A stretch of DNA of 64,000 bases from assembly GCA_034440575.1 (NCBI GenBank), contig JAOTOL010001641.1:1-64000 (forward strand), written 5' to 3'. This document shows, piece by piece, positions 35,941-47,951 of the stretch (position 1 is the first letter of the stretch; every line of letters begins with the position of its first letter). A program made the position numbers and the translations under genes. The notes under the pieces were generated by a model that was given only the letters and a program-made list of their open reading frames with translations, searched no databases and was not told the origin of the DNA. Source of the stretch: Imbricaverruca yamaguchii (taxonomy: Eukaryota; Arthropoda; Thecostraca; Neoverrucidae).

Positions 35941-38859
35941 GCCTTCGGTGGGGTGTCCGGGGTGGGTGGAATGTGAGTGGGGTGGGGGTGTATGGGAAAA
36001 GGGTGTGTGTGGAATGTATTCGTGATGTAAACTGTGTGTTAAAATGTAACCTCTAGCGTGTTTTATCTGTTGCTAACCTCACTTAAACTCGACTGAGTGG
36101 TATGGGTGTGTGCAATGTATTTTATATAGTGGGTGTGTGAAAGGGGTGTGGACAATGTATTCTTGATGCAGCCTAAACTCGAATGGAACTGATTGAACTA
36201 CTTGAACTGACTACTAAACTTATTGAGGGCTTGACCTAACTCACCCCTTTGTTCATTGTGCCTGTCAGTGGTATATTATGTTGTTTTTCACCGCCAATTC
36301 CACCACACATCCCCAAACCCCAGCCGTCGTGATGTTGGTTTGAGTTGCCGTCCCTAACACGAATTTATATATGTGCGAGGTCAAAGTTTTGGGAACACCA
36401 TATAGGTAAGTGATAGTCTTTAGCCAGATTATAATTAATACGTTGCATGAGATAATTTATGACAATTAAATTTGTCATTAGTTTGAATGACATGTCCGTG
36501 TTGGGACTTTTTGGACGTTAGCATTAGTATAATTTTGTGCAATGTTCCGCACGAAATAGGTGCCTGTGTTGAGCCCCAAGCGGCTTCCGCTGATCCTTAG
36601 ATCTACCTACTCACGTTCATTCCCTTCATTCACTTCGCATTCGCTCGCCCCATTCATGCTCTCCTTATCAATTAATTAATTAATTGTTTGGTCCCAAAAT
36701 TTAGCTCCCGGCCCCCCCCCCCCCTTTCAGCGGTACACAAACACATAGATCGACAGACCAATGCTCTAATTTTTATGGTATTTCCGGGCCGAACAAGTAA
36801 ACCTTACACGGCCAATCATGGCTGGCCTAGCCATTATTAGCAGCGTTTCTCGCCTGGACAAAGTCTTAACTGCAACGAGGGGCTCATCGTACTGACTCCG
36901 AGGGCTGATACAAGTGCTCTGATGTCTCTGACCGACACACCTAGCCTTAAGTTCGATCGATGCCGCGCCGGGCCTTATTCGTCGTACACTTGCGACCAGG
37001 TCTGACATATCCGACGGGCAGGCACGGATCCTTACCACGTTGGGCACGTACCCGGTCGTCTTATATCCTAGCCAGCCCTACCTCTTTAGCCTGGGGTCTT
37101 ATGGCATGCCAAACCCGTCCATCATGCCCCTCGAACTGTCTGCACCAACCGTGCCCACGTGCAGAGTTCGGGGGTGGACAAACAACCGGGCAATGTTTTG
37201 CCTATACCCTATAGTCCGGCTCCAGACTTCCGGCGAACGCAATGTGGTGGCCCCTTTACCGGCCCCTCCCACATGCATACCATGTTAGCCACCTCACCTG
37301 CACCTCTGGATCGCAGAGGCCAGCGTGATTTTGCGGTCAAAGATCCAGAGCAGGTGAACTAATACCCCCGAAGTGTCCGTTCATCGCACCCTCTGGCAAT
37401 CAGGCCTTAACCAAACGCACGTCATACATATAACAGCAATAATGTTCTAGGCAATTTAACTGGCTTCAACATTCACCACAATCGCTCGGAAACGTTCTGT
37501 CCAGGGGGGTTCTAGGAGGGCGGCTCGCAGATCGGCTGCCTGGCTTATAAATTTACTTTATAGTACAAATTGATATCATGCACATATCCAAGCATAATTG
37601 TGTAAATCATTCCACCTTGTCGGGAAGTACTCATGGCGCTATCTCCGTGTACGGGTCGGCTGTTGATGACCTGGTCAGAGCGAGAAGCGCGGCGGGCACC
37701 CCTCATCACCCGCGGCACGGACGCCATTTCAATTCTGGACGTAAATATCCTCCCCTCCTCGCGCCTGGTCGCTGAGGTATTTACTACGCAGGCACCGTTC
37801 GTTAGGGTCGTAGGTCTGACGTCATCCATTGCTGCACTCTATCTTATTTATCCGGCCCTGCTCTACTGCTCCTCTCCGCCACTGTCGAAATTACACCACC
37901 AGTCTTTGTTGATGCCACTAGAGAATTTATATGCTTACTCTAATATATTTGCCCTTACATACACCGCATCGCATCGCATTAGGCACACACTGCTCATATA
38001 CTTCCCGCCATCTCCCAACATCTCCGTCCACTTCCTCCCCATCCTAAACTTATCCTATTTGGTCCCCCCCCCCCTTATGAGACAGGTCGCTCCCAGCCAT
38101 GCATTTGGTGAGAAGGCTGAAGCTGCGGAAGAGAATTTAGGTTTGTTCGGAAAGGTTTGTAGAAAGAGGATGACATGCCAGAAGTTTAGCACTCACATGT
38201 CCGATGGTGAGTGGCGAGTGGCCTTGGCTGAGTGCTTCTTCTCCTCCATCCGAAAACTCAGCCATCTGGCCACCGCTGGACGGCCCTCAGGCGTCGGTCC
38301 GACGTCCACCGTCGCGCGTGTTCCAGGCCCTTCTCCCTGCGTCTCTCCTTCCTCTCTCGTCTGCTCCGTCCTGTTCTGTTCTGTTCTCTTGAACTTGCTA
38401 TTGCTCCGCCTCTTTTTTGTACCCACTCCCAGGGCTTCGGGGGTGAGTTCGCGCTCCTGATTGGTTTTGGGCTTTTTTCTGGCTTGGGTGGCGACTTCTT
38501 CATGTCCGGGCCACCGACCTCACGGGTCGATGACCCTTCTTCCGGGGTGCTTGCACCACCGGTACCCTCGCGGAGGTGCCGAGCCGTTACTCGGGTTTGC
38601 CCCGGATGTTATTGCCGGGACCGCCCTTTGATCTTGGGCGCCGGCGCAACTAGCATGTGCGTTTGTTGACGGAACCGCCGCTTTGACGTAGGCGCCGGCG
38701 CCACACCCGGGCGCTTTCCGGGCTAAGTGTTTGTGCGGGACGGGTAAGACGGCCAGGATCTGACTGGATGTCTGGCGGCCTGTTCGGATAGGAAAGTATA
38801 CAAATTTTGGTGCCGAAAAATGTAAGCCTCCCTACACATTCAGCTGAAAATTTCGACAG
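35941..38859. other. no recognisable gene; GT-rich and C-run tracts
   Basis: A GTGTGGG-rich tract occupies 35940-36150, C-runs occur near 36710 and 38070, and a GC-rich pair of GGCGCCGGCGC words lies at 38630-38700. The longest plus-strand frame (37633-38460, 275 codons) has no domain that I recognise and includes low-complexity Ser/Leu text, so I regard it as probably spurious. Confidence 0.35.
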
Positions 38860-39320
38860 GGGCGCTCTTGAGGATCGGAAGGGAGACTTCGGGTGAAAAT
38901 TCAGGGGATGCATTCAATGATTCTAAGCAGCACATTTTCATCTGGCCTTTAACTGCAAAGTTAAAAAGGGCTGCATTAGAGCCCCACGGCACAGGTTGAC
39001 GATCAGGCGGCGGTGTTATATATACTTTCGAGGGGCAAGTGCCCAATCAATGATGGCTTTGGCCTCCCCAAACATTTAACATGGGAGCCTATGGAATGTG
39101 CTTCCCCAATCTATTTGGACCTGCCCATTCCTTGATGTATTTTGTCCCTGCCCCAATAATTTTTCGAAATCAACATCAGTGCGCTCAGGCCTCATTAATT
39201 GTATCTCTTTCTATTAACCCGGGGCCCCCTCCAATGGCGTAGCCAAGAGGGCAGGATGGACCCAGGACTTCTCATAGAAGGAGGGTATTCTGGAATCACT
39301 GGATGAGCCCTCAGGTACCC
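38860..39320 (+). repeat. dispersed repeat, copy Y
   Basis: This is the partner of 34670-35940, with the two conserved blocks directly adjacent. Shared words include GTAGCCAAGAGGGCAGGATGG, CAATAATTTTTCGAAATCAACATC and ACTGGATGAGCCCTCAGG. The central 800 bp present in copy X is absent here. Confidence 0.65.
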
Positions 39321-39663
39321 CGAAATTTTCAGATACCTCGTATCTGAAAATTTCAAGAGGGGCACACGCAAAAGTCCTTGAAGAGTGACTTCGGCTGAAA
39401 ATTAAACAGGGGTGCACTCAATGATTATAAGGGGCACATTTTCATCTGGAGGACAAATTTAACTGAACAAAATTAGAAAGGGTTGCATTCCAGCCTAGCT
39501 GGAGGACCACTTTTCTTCGTAAGATGAGCGCCATCTTCCCATGAGCGGACACATGTCCCCTGTGCCATCTGTATTCGTCTCCGCAAGGGGTTGAATGCAG
39601 GGACGCGTCGGGTAGGAATACAGGCTTAATGGGATATGGATGATATGGTTTTTACTTGATATA

Positions 39664-39666
<3 letters not shown>

Positions 39667-39714
<48 letters not shown>
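39667..39714. repeat. (AT)n microsatellite
   Basis: An uninterrupted AT dinucleotide run of about 48 bp. Confidence 0.97.
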
Positions 39715-39717
<3 letters not shown>

Positions 39718-40039
39718 GAGCAAAGTTTGCTTTATACATGAATAAATATATCATTAAAAAATGATGTCATTTTCACCAACTAGAACACCCCACCATCACC
39801 GCTTTATATCCACAACATAATGCGCAGTGCCTACCAGCGCCGCTGTTTTGCCCATATGCGGCGGCGCCGACGGGACCGTCCTGAGAAGTCGAGTTGTCTG
39901 TCTAGTTATATACAGAGGTCATTGGTGTAGATATGTACTTGATGGCGGCGCGTTGCGATGCTGATAGAGGGGTCAGTCGGTGGAACCGTGGACCGTTTCC
40001 TCCCCTTACTCTGTTACCCTGTTTGGATGTTCGCCAGCT

Positions 40040-40771
40040 AAGGGTGGTAATCTTAGTGACGTGACGGATCAGGAGATGATTAGTCGCTCCTTCGCCCTGT
40101 GTCGCTGTCTGTTGGTTGAGGGTTGTAGTGTCGGTGTGGTAATGGGTCAGGGGCGGTAAGCTGTCCCTCCGCTCTGTGTCGGTCTGTTGGTTGAGGGTGG
40201 TAGTGTCAGGGGGTGATGAGTCGCTCCACCCATCTATGTCGCTGTCTGTTGATGGTGGTAGTGTCAGAGCAGTGATGGGTCAGGGGTGATGGGCTCTCCC
40301 TCCCCTGTGTGTCGCTGTTTGCTAGGTGAGGGTGGTAGTGTTGGTGCGATGACGGGTCAGACTGTGGCGGGCCTTTCCTCTCTATTGTGTCGCTGTCTGC
40401 AGGTTGAGCGTGGTAGTGTTAGTGTGAAGGCTGGTCGGGCGACGATGGGCCGTCCCTCCCCTATGTGTCGCTGTCTGCATGTTGAGGGTGGTAGTGTTAA
40501 TGCGAAGGCTGGTTGGACGGCGATGGACCGTCCCTCCCCTATGTGTCGCTGTCTGCATGTTGAGGGTCGTAGTGTTAGTGGGAAGGCTGGTTGGGCGGCG
40601 ATGGGCCGTCCCTCCCCTATGTGTCGCTGTCTGCATGTTGAGGGTCGTAGTGTGCAGACGGGTCGGGCAGCGATAGGCCGTCCCTCCCCTTTTGAGGGTG
40701 GCAGTGCTGATGCCATGGGGGCGGCCGATCGGCCGGCTGATGTGTCTGTGCTATTGCTGTCCGCCGACTGA
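40040..40771. repeat. 78-bp minisatellite just upstream of an exon
   Basis: At least eight units share TGTCGCTGTCTG...GTTGAGGGTGGTAGTGTT. The three best units start about 78 bp apart (near 40468, 40545 and 40621), which is 26 codons, so both strands stay open for 160-180 codons. The outer units are shorter and diverged. The array ends about 20 bp before the 3' splice site at 40791-40792. The openness of both strands and the repeat structure argue against coding. Confidence 0.85.
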
Positions 40772-40792
40772 CTGTTGCATGTGGTGCCGCAG

Positions 40793-40930
40793 GAATGGCT
40801 CGAGGCCGAGCTGGAGTGTCTCGGCATCGACTCGACCGCATACGCGCGCACCGTTCTATCCCTGCTGGCTCGCGACACCATTGACCCGGCTGAGGTCATC
40901 CAGTCTGGCTATGTTCTGATCGCCAATAAG
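40793..40930 (+). CDS. KIAA0232: KIAA0232-like, exon A (N-terminal helical motif)
   Basis: The acceptor GTGGTGCCGCAG precedes GAATGG, and the donor AATAAG|GTACGC follows. The 46 codons read EWLEAELECLGIDSTAYARTV, then LSLLARDTID, then AEVIQSGYVLIANK. The pattern W-L-x-x-E-L-E-x-x-G-I-D-x-x-x-Y-x-R-x-V-L-S-L-L matches what I recall of the KIAA0232 N-terminus almost position by position. The exon is GC-rich with strong third-position G/C, unlike the surrounding intron. It begins and ends in phase 0. The human protein has a Lys-rich segment after this motif, which could be an unrecognised small exon between 40931 and 47698. Confidence 0.75.
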
Positions 40931-41335
40931 GTACGCGTCTGGTTCCGCTTTGACTCGCAGAGTTGAGTGTGACTGGCTTTTCCTCCTTGATTTTCTTGCA
41001 GTCAGCAGTAGCAGGCAACAGAATGAAATGTGTACATTGGGGTGGTCCTCAAAAACTAATGTGAATATTTTCTAGGTGCTTTTCAATATTTATGTTCCAC
41101 TTACATAAATATTGACTTGCGCAAAGTTTCGTTTATTTTAAACGAAACTTATTTATACGTTTAGCACTGTCACGTGACCTTTGTGCCAGCTGACTGAGAC
41201 ATTTGACATTTCCTGTTACTCAGATTATCTCATGTACTGCACATTGTGTGTGGTTTATATTGCTATATACGTTTGTACGCATATTGTACGTGGTTTTTGC
41301 ATGGAAACTAATCATCCATTCGTGATATTTCAAAT

Positions 41336-41825
41336 ATGGTGGCATGTTCGTCCCGAAAACATGCCTATGTGCGGCTGATTGGTTTTCGATCTGGTAAGCT
41401 AAGTGGAAATCGGGTCCCATATTGGTCAGCTATTCTCCAGGTGTACTTCAAGCTGCACCAATGCGTGAAGTTGAAAGTAAGGAGTGTAACAACTCAAGTT
41501 ATTAGTGAGGGAATGTGCATCTGGAAGAAAGCGCGAATCCCTACTGCAGAGAAGCGGAATGTCATCGCGAAGTTAGAAAGTAAGGGGAGCAGTACTGGTC
41601 AATATTGGAGAAGACTCGACGATCTGCACCTGGGATATGAAAGGAAGAAGGGTTTAAAGCGAGCCTCAGTGACTTGTTTGACACTGCGCGTGTCGGGGGA
41701 CACCAGCTGTTTAAGATTTCAGAGGACCGCGAATTCCTCAAGGCACACTGGGATCTGGGGAGGCGGGGTTTCATAGTCGGCGTTGACGAAGTGCCAACAG
41801 AGGAGGAGCGGATCCCTTAACACCG
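41336..41825 (+). pseudogene. N-terminal part of an uncharacterised transposon-like gene
   Basis: One frame reads ISEGMCIWKKARIPTAEKRNV and IAKLESK. After a frameshift near 41665 it continues SLSDLFDTARVGG, KISEDREFLKAHWDLGRRG and FIVGVDEVPTEEERIP, then stops near 41820. From memory, the order K-A-R-I-P-T, L-F-D-x-A, E-D-x-x-F-L, R-R-G-x-x-G-V-D characterises the N-terminal half of a repetitive, uncharacterised protein family in arthropods and cnidarians. The C-terminal half of the same family lies at 45655-46380. It is broken, so no product is expected. Confidence 0.6.
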
Positions 41826-42664
41826 TCAGTTGGTGACCGAAATAATGTGAAGGACAATGAGGAGCAAGCAGCGCGAGAGGAGACCGTTCAATTGACATCA
41901 GACAGCAGCATCAGACAATTCCAACAGCTGGGTCAAAATCGACACCAAACAACGTTGTCCTACATCGCTTTTGATGTCTTTTTCCAGCCACAAATAATCG
42001 TTAAAAATTCATGAATAATTACACTGGTTGCACGACGCGCTGGAGAATAATAATGAACCGTTCAAAAGGTTACCATACCGCGTCAATTGTACTATATGCA
42101 TCCTTCTTTATATGCGACATGATGCCAATGACCCGAGTAGGTAGCACAAAATTATGTCATAGCACAAAACATCAGAAAGAAAGCCGAAGACATTTCCAGA
42201 CTGAAATACCCGTGCTTCGTCGTCACCTAAGAATGCTTACAGTGAGCCTTACCACTCCAGAAATCACGTCGACGCTCCAGAGCATACCTCAAAGATGAAA
42301 TTAGAATGCGAGGGTGACGACATATTTACACTGCACCACATCTTCGACACAGTGCCTTATTATCACCATGGAGTAGGTTATCATACATGACATAAGCATG
42401 ACCAATGAGAAGATGGCATAGCGTCACCTCATCTCGCCTTGTCCTGCGCTATCACGAGGGACACTGACCGAGCGATGGCTAAATTGTGCGTAATTTGTTA
42501 GAAATAAGTGCATCTCAACTCGCTGGCCACTCATTCCTCCAGAAAACCGAAATCCCTAGGTTCCTGGCAAGGATCTGGAATGCTCTTCATGAGTGAGCCT
42601 GTGCTGCCCATCTGGCAGCACCGAATGTTTCTTCATTGCGTATGGTACTAACATGGCTCAGAAT

Positions 42665-44830
42665 CAGTGTTGGATTTTCCCTTCTCGGTCTTGGATTCGG
42701 AGTGTATAATTTTTTGGCTTGCCAAGGTATGGAGTGTATAATCTTGAGAAGCACTATGTTATGGGGTGTATAATTTCCAGTTTGCAAGATTATGGGGTGT
42801 ATGTTGAAGCACCAAGTAATGGAGCATATACATTTTAAATATAACGAAGTGTATAAATTTTGAAAAATGCAGCGATGTCTCCTGGAATGAAGAATAGAAA
42901 CCCAGGGGCCTCGGTAGCTTAGATGGTGGAGCGTGGGACTCGAATCTCGCGGCCGGCGGCATTTGCAGAGTCCACCCACGACTAATCGGTTTGATATAGG
43001 GTGGCGGCGCTATGCAACCTTGCGGTTGAATGCGTCGCAAAATAACCCGATAATTCTTCTTCCTCAAGAACAAAACGCCTTTAAGTCATTTGTTAGGTTC
43101 TTATCCTAGTGTCTCAGACAACCAGATGGGGTGAACCACACATCGTCGTCTGAAGTCATCCACGTTACGTGAATGACTTATAAGGCAACTTCGTGAGCAA
43201 TGGTAGAGAAAATGATCACAAATGTATACTTAATCGATGTCAACCAAGTTTATATATAAATACCTGCCACTCCTAGCATAGGTACCAACACGCACAACTA
43301 ATACAAATTCACAACATACCTCGAGAGCAGGACGTTCGTGGGGTCTAAAATGGGAGGGTCTAAAATGTTACTTCGGGATATGGGTTTCGGAATATATAAT
43401 GGTTCAAGGAAAGTTATCCTAAAACAATCCGTCTAAAATCTTTTATTCTCTCCACGATGAAATTTTTTTTTTCAAATGAGAAAGCTGGAAAAAAAATATT
43501 GAAGTCAATCCTTATTAATATTAAATGTATTTCAATGCACTTTTTAGTTCATGTCTGGAATGTTTAGTAGAAGCAAGGAATTCCTTGGAAGGATGAAAAG
43601 TGACTAGACGGGCGGGCACATTGCTGCTGTAAAACAGACTATCGTCACGGACGAGCGGAAATTAGCGTCTCATTTCGCGCCATGATTGCTATGAAATACC
43701 AAAAAATGAAAATAAGTTAGAGAAAACTGCCAAGAGAATTACAGGGAACTTATTTCTCAATTAATAATAATCAGGACTGTGGGAAGAAATTAATCATTGG
43801 ATCAGAATGAGGCTTAAAAGAGTGTAGAGGATTAGGTCAACACACGTAAATCTGAATTTGTCCGGAGTGGGGAAACCTCGCGGTCGGAGTGGCATGAATA
43901 CAACTATTCCCGCTTGTTGATGAAATTCGGAAACAATATAAGTCATGAAATCGAAAGAAGGTGAAATTTCTGGTTCTATGGGTCTTCATTTTGGAGCAGT
44001 GTTAGCAGGTTTTAGGAACGTTTTGGTACCATTCAGGCAATTTTCATGGGGAAAATCCTTCCGATATCTTTTATGTATATCGCTCCTGACTGCTTAATAA
44101 TATAAATATGAACGGTTTTATCCATTCAATTTGATGCATAACATATCATTCTCCAAGGAACCAAGAAGAAATGCATTATCCATGGCTTTTCGTGGCAATG
44201 ATTCAAATAGCTCCGGCCGGAGTGGGAGATGGAGAGCGGTGAACTCATTGAATCCAAGAACGCGGTCGGGGGCTGGTGAAGGTGAATTCCTATATTTGGT
44301 TAGCGGAGCGTAGTGTTTTTTTTTATTCAACGAAGGATTTTCTTTAAAGCTCTGCTGTTATCCGGATGGAATTGACTGCGTGTTTGGCTGGAGGTATGAG
44401 AGGTTGTATTATCTGACTATGTAGGTACCTACCTACTTACCTATATCAAATATCTTCGCGGTAATTCGAGACATTGACTTGGATAAACCAAAGCTGTAAG
44501 CTTGTGTTGTGTGACGGGATATCTTCAGATAATACAAGGAGCAGGACATAATAATATTAATTGCTGCGATGTTTTGTCGACAAGCGTAGAAATGAACAAA
44601 ACTGATTGCTTTGCTTTTGTCTGGAAAATCTTGTTTTGTGTTTTTTGAGTGTTTTTTTAAATTCAAAAAACTTTATTTGATAATCCTGAATGATTCTGAA
44701 AGGAATTTGATAAATTGATAACTTACAAAAAAAAAATAATCTAGCATAACTTAGCGAAACCTAATACCTTTGTATGGTTCATGGAGGCAAAATGTGTGTA
44801 AAGCATGTATGGAAAAGTAATAGTGCCCAT
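42665..44830 (+). repeat. dispersed repeat, copy 2 (2.2 kb)
   Basis: This is an inverted partner of 12442-15079, starting CAGTGTTGGATTTTCCC and ending AATAGTGCCCA. Most of its length is over about 90 percent identical by eye, including a block with a GTAGGTACCTACCTACTTACC word and an oligo-T/A stretch. The 520 bp found at 12620-13150 in copy 1 are absent. It lies between the two halves of the transposon-like pseudogene, consistent with insertion into it. It also sits in an intron of the KIAA0232-like gene. Confidence 0.88.
42905..42982 (+). repeat. tRNA-like module inside dispersed repeat copy 2
   Basis: GGGGCCTCGGTAGCTTAGAT with GGTGGAGCG gives an A-box context, and GCAGAGTCCACCC occupies the T-arm position. 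It is nearly identical to the module at 14762-14838 on the opposite strand. No intact cloverleaf is formed. Confidence 0.55.
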
Positions 44831-45654
44831 GACAATTCCAATGCTGTAGCAAGACATGGCTCATATCCACCAGTATTTTGGAGATTTGGGGGAAGTGCTA
44901 CACTTTGTGGCTTACCAGTTGTGTGGATGCCACTCTAGCTATTGGTGTTCATCCATACATTCTTCTGGGCACATCTGGACTCTGTTCCGAGGTTTATTCA
45001 CAGATGGAGAACATACACATGAATGCATTGGTGGCTGTTTATTAATTCACCTGCACCTCACCAGAAATTGCACATGCACAAATGGAATGTTATAGAATGA
45101 TATGGAAGATGGGATGTTCAGTGGCATTAAGATCATATTCAGACTGCAGTGATCCATATTTTGTCATCCATTGACATATGTTTTACTTGTGTATGATGCT
45201 AGCAATCTGATATTCTTCCAATCTGGCTGGTATCTCATTTTCGGCTCCACTCCTGCTTCCTCTTGGAATGTGCCTACAGATGACCCGAAATAACAAATGT
45301 GTATTATCCTCAATTATACTGGAAACTTCATGTGGTAGGGGACCCAGTATGACTGAATCTTCCTCTCCACCCAAGTTATCACTATTGTATAATGACATCT
45401 AGCTGTCTTGCTAGTTAAGTATGTCTTCATCCAGCAATGCAAGGAGTGTATTTTTTTCGGAGTGTATAATTCTTTGGATTGCAAAAGTTCCAAAAAAGGG
45501 CCACTTTTCCAACGCTGGACAGCAGCGATGAAGCCAAGCGGTGGTTTGAGAGCGGTGCCACTCCGTCTGCCCCAAAGAGATAGTGTCTTGCAAGGAAAAT
45601 TGCTACACCGGACCTGACTGCAGCACTGGACCGCAACAAACTCAGTGACTGAAT
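44831..45654. other. unassigned intronic sequence
   Basis: Frames at 44856-45095 (plus) and 45314-45664 (minus) have no recognised domain. A small piece at 45457-45488 (TTCGGAGTGTATAATTCTTTG) again matches the GGAGTGTATAAT motif of the dispersed repeat, suggesting a further scrap of that family. Confidence 0.35.
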
Positions 45655-46380
45655 GGCAGTGCATGTACTGTTGGCAGCAGCTTCTGTTCTAGATCACTAC
45701 CACTCAGATTTGGCCATCAACCAGTGGTCACCTTGGCAAACCCAAAGATAGGCTATTTCGGAGGAGATCCCGGAATCATACGGTAGCGACAAGGGCCTGA
45801 TCGTTCACTGGGGTGGAAAACTCCTCCCAGGTGATGGGAAGGAAAAAGGTGATCGTGTTACTGTTACTATCACTGAAAAGAGGAAATGCAAAGCTTCTTG
45901 GTGTACTGAAGTTTCCAGTGGGGATTGGATGAGCAACAGCTACAGCTGTTATGCGAGTACGAGTTACTAGACGAGGTGGTTGGGATGAGCTTTCATGCGT
46001 TTTTCAGTGAAACCAAACCAGCTCTTGGTGCATGCATTATTCTGCAGCAACAGCTGGGACGCCCGCCATTTTACTTTGCATGTCGGCATCATATTCTGGA
46101 ACTGGTAGCATACGCGGCATTCATAACGTGCTTTGGGCAGCCTTCTGTTCATACCATAGCCATCTTCAAACTTTTTCAGTCAAGTTGGAAGTTTATCGAT
46201 CAAAGGAAGTTCGAGTCAATAATGCCTGGTGACCCGGATTCCGAGGTTGATGCGTTTTTCAGTTGCAAGGAACAGGTTGTGGCATTATGCATGCGGAAGC
46301 TAGAATCTGCTCAACCTTGCGAGGACGCGACGAACTTCTTGAGTTGGTCATTATACTGTTTGGTGTGTTCTCCAAGATGA
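45655..46380 (+). pseudogene. C-terminal part of the transposon-like gene
   Basis: Three frames must be read in turn. The first has HSDLAINQWSPWQTQR, a stop near 45752, then SEEIPESYGSDKG and LIVHWGGKLLPGDGKEKGDRV. The second has KLLGVLKFPVGIG. The third has LGACIILQQQLGRPPFYFACRHHILELV, FGQPSVHTIAIFKLFQSSW and KFIDQRKF. The markers H-W-D-G-K-L-L (here H-W-G-G) and A-C-R-H-H-I-x-E-L belong to the same uncharacterised repetitive family as 41336-41825, as I recall it. At least two frameshifts and one stop make it a pseudogene, and the Asp of WDGKL is mutated. The molecular function of the family is unknown to me. A DNA-transposon origin is an inference. Confidence 0.6.
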
Positions 46381-47125
46381 TTCAAGTTTCTCCTGCCAGG
46401 TGCCCTTCATCGTGCAAAGTGGATTGCACGTACTGGTTGTACTGTACTGTACGTACATGCACTATACCTAATATACGTACATGCACTATGCTTGCTGTAG
46501 GTGCTGTACTGGCTAACAATGAAAATCATTGTATTGTTATCTGTGGATTATAAATCAATCTTTTATTTATTGTTTCGTTTATATCTTACTGAAAAGGACT
46601 GACTCTTCCTTTCTTTTCCGTTTTCGTGTCGAAGATCACACTACTGCTATTCATGGGCGCGGAGACTCGAATACAGTAATGCTCACCACACATGTTACAA
46701 TAGTAAATAAACCCGTATAAGAATCATATTTGGTACCAATCATTTTCTGATCAGTACGAGCCATCTTATGAAAAAAAAACGTCAGAAAATTATATTTTAT
46801 GTTTAGGGTTACTATTGACCACCATAGTGTACATTTTAAAGTGGACATTGTGTCTTGTTCGCATCCGCATAGGTTCATAACAATATATCCGAGAGAATGG
46901 ATTATGAATTGCAGCCAAAGTGAATGGATTTATGTCACATGCTTGTAAACATCTCTGGTGGTGTATAACACGACACAAATCTGAAAGGAATGGAATGTAC
47001 ATGGAAGCTCGCACCAGTTGCGTGCACAACTTTATATAATTTATTTTTTAATAACAGACATTGCAGATAGTGTTGTACCCCCGCCCCTCCCGACTAAGAA
47101 TTACACGGACATCACATTGCACCAT
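46381..47125. other. no recognisable gene
   Basis: Intronic AT-rich sequence with a repeated CGTACATGCACTAT word near 46450-46490. I see nothing else that I can support. Confidence 0.4.
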
Positions 47126-47181
47126 TGTTGAGGCAGGGCATGACCAAGGCGGTTGAAGCCCCCGCAGGCCCAAGTAATTAA
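47126..47181 (+). mobile_element. diverged tail-only mini-retroposon
   Basis: GGGCATGACCAAGGCGGTTGAAGC followed by CCAAGTAATTAAC aligns with the LINE 3' hairpin and tail, but with several substitutions and a weakened stem. I could not see a target-site duplication, so this is an older copy. Confidence 0.55.
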
Positions 47182-47532
47182 CTGGGGTTGGGGGTAAGGT
47201 GCCATATACTTTGATGAAAGCGTGCTCAGGAAGATTTTAGTTCCTCGGTGAAGCTTTTCGTTTTCGGGAACGTTCCCACCGTCTACAGCATTTAGCCACT
47301 GGAACACCCAGTGAGGAAAGGGAATATTATTATCATATAGTTGCTGCTATTGGGGTCAATGTTGTCTTGTTGATTGCAAAATGTGTGAGCGAAAATATTT
47401 TTGCAGTGACATGTATGACATAGTTTGTAATTATGTGGCCGCCAAGGTAGCGTGATGAGGCTTTCGGTGATTGCACCGGAGGTCATCGACTGAAGCTTCT
47501 TATAACCCTGCTGATTTTCGTAATTCAAGGGT

Positions 47533-47590
47533 ATGGGCGCTGCATGACCACTACAGTCGATGCGCCCCTAAACCCCAATAAACAAACAAA
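47533..47590 (+). mobile_element. tail-only mini-retroposon, 58 bp, 14-bp TSD
   Basis: The insertion holds only the hairpin (GGGCGC ... GCGCCC outer stem, CTGCATGACCACTACAG core), then CTAAACCCCAATAAACAAACAAA. It is flanked by CGTAATTCA(A/G)GGGT at 47519-47532 and 47591-47604, 14 bp with one mismatch. It lies 108 bp upstream of exon B. Confidence 0.88.
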
Positions 47591-47698
47591 CGTAATTCAG
47601 GGGTGGCTACGTTGTGGTGTTGTGTGCTGTCCATCTGTGGTATTTTGGCTCTGAGTTGCTGGCACTGGCACTGACCCTCTGTGCTCTGTGGGTGCCAG

Positions 47699-47946
47699 TG
47701 CGGCCGCGGTGCCGCCGGGCTCCGCGGCTCGGCGGTGTCGGGCACACGCGGGGACGAACTGAAGCGCGCAGAGGTGATCGAATGTCTGCGCTCGGCCTCG
47801 GAGGATCACTGCGGCATCCAGCTGCTGGTGGACCATCTCATCAGCATGCTGAAGCGGCTACCCACTACCGAGCTGGCGACGGCCGGCGACACCATCTGCC
47901 GATCGATAACAGCTGAGCAGCTGCCAACCGAGGACCCGGTCCTCAG
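47699..47946 (+). CDS. KIAA0232: KIAA0232-like, exon B
   Basis: The acceptor CTGTGGGTGCCAG precedes TGCGGC, and the donor CCTCAG|GTCAGT ends the exon in phase 2. The central segment ELKRAEVIECLRSASED, then GIQLLVDHLISMLKRL, matches the second conserved N-terminal block of KIAA0232 as I recall it, including an identical CLRSAS. The rest (LATAGDTICRSITAEQLPTEDPVL) is less conserved. The first 18 codons are Gly/Arg-rich and could be lineage-specific; no alternative in-frame acceptor is evident. The donor at its end is duplicated by a mini-retroposon and by a minisatellite. Confidence 0.75.
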
Positions 47947-47951
47947 GTCAG

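Larger units (their letters stand above)
40931..47698 (+). other. intron A of the KIAA0232-like gene
   Basis: This 6.8-kb intron contains the two halves of a degenerate mobile-element-like gene (41336-41825 and 45655-46380), a 2.2-kb inverted dispersed repeat (42665-44830) between them, and two mini-retroposons (47126 and 47533). No further exon is evident, though a small one could be missed. Confidence 0.6.

Noticed and set aside
37633..38460. 275-codon plus-strand frame, the longest outside mobile elements and exons
   Set aside because: No domain, low-complexity Ser/Leu/Pro text, C-runs inside, no splice partners; likely chance.
40357..40899. 180-codon minus-strand frame and 161-codon plus-strand frame in the 78-bp minisatellite
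   Set aside because: Both strands are open because the repeat lacks stops and its period is a multiple of three; typical of repeats.
20394..40930. Joining the orphan exon at 20394 to the KIAA0232-like gene as a 5' exon
   Set aside because: It ends in phase 1 while exon A starts in phase 0, and its peptide does not resemble the family N-terminus.
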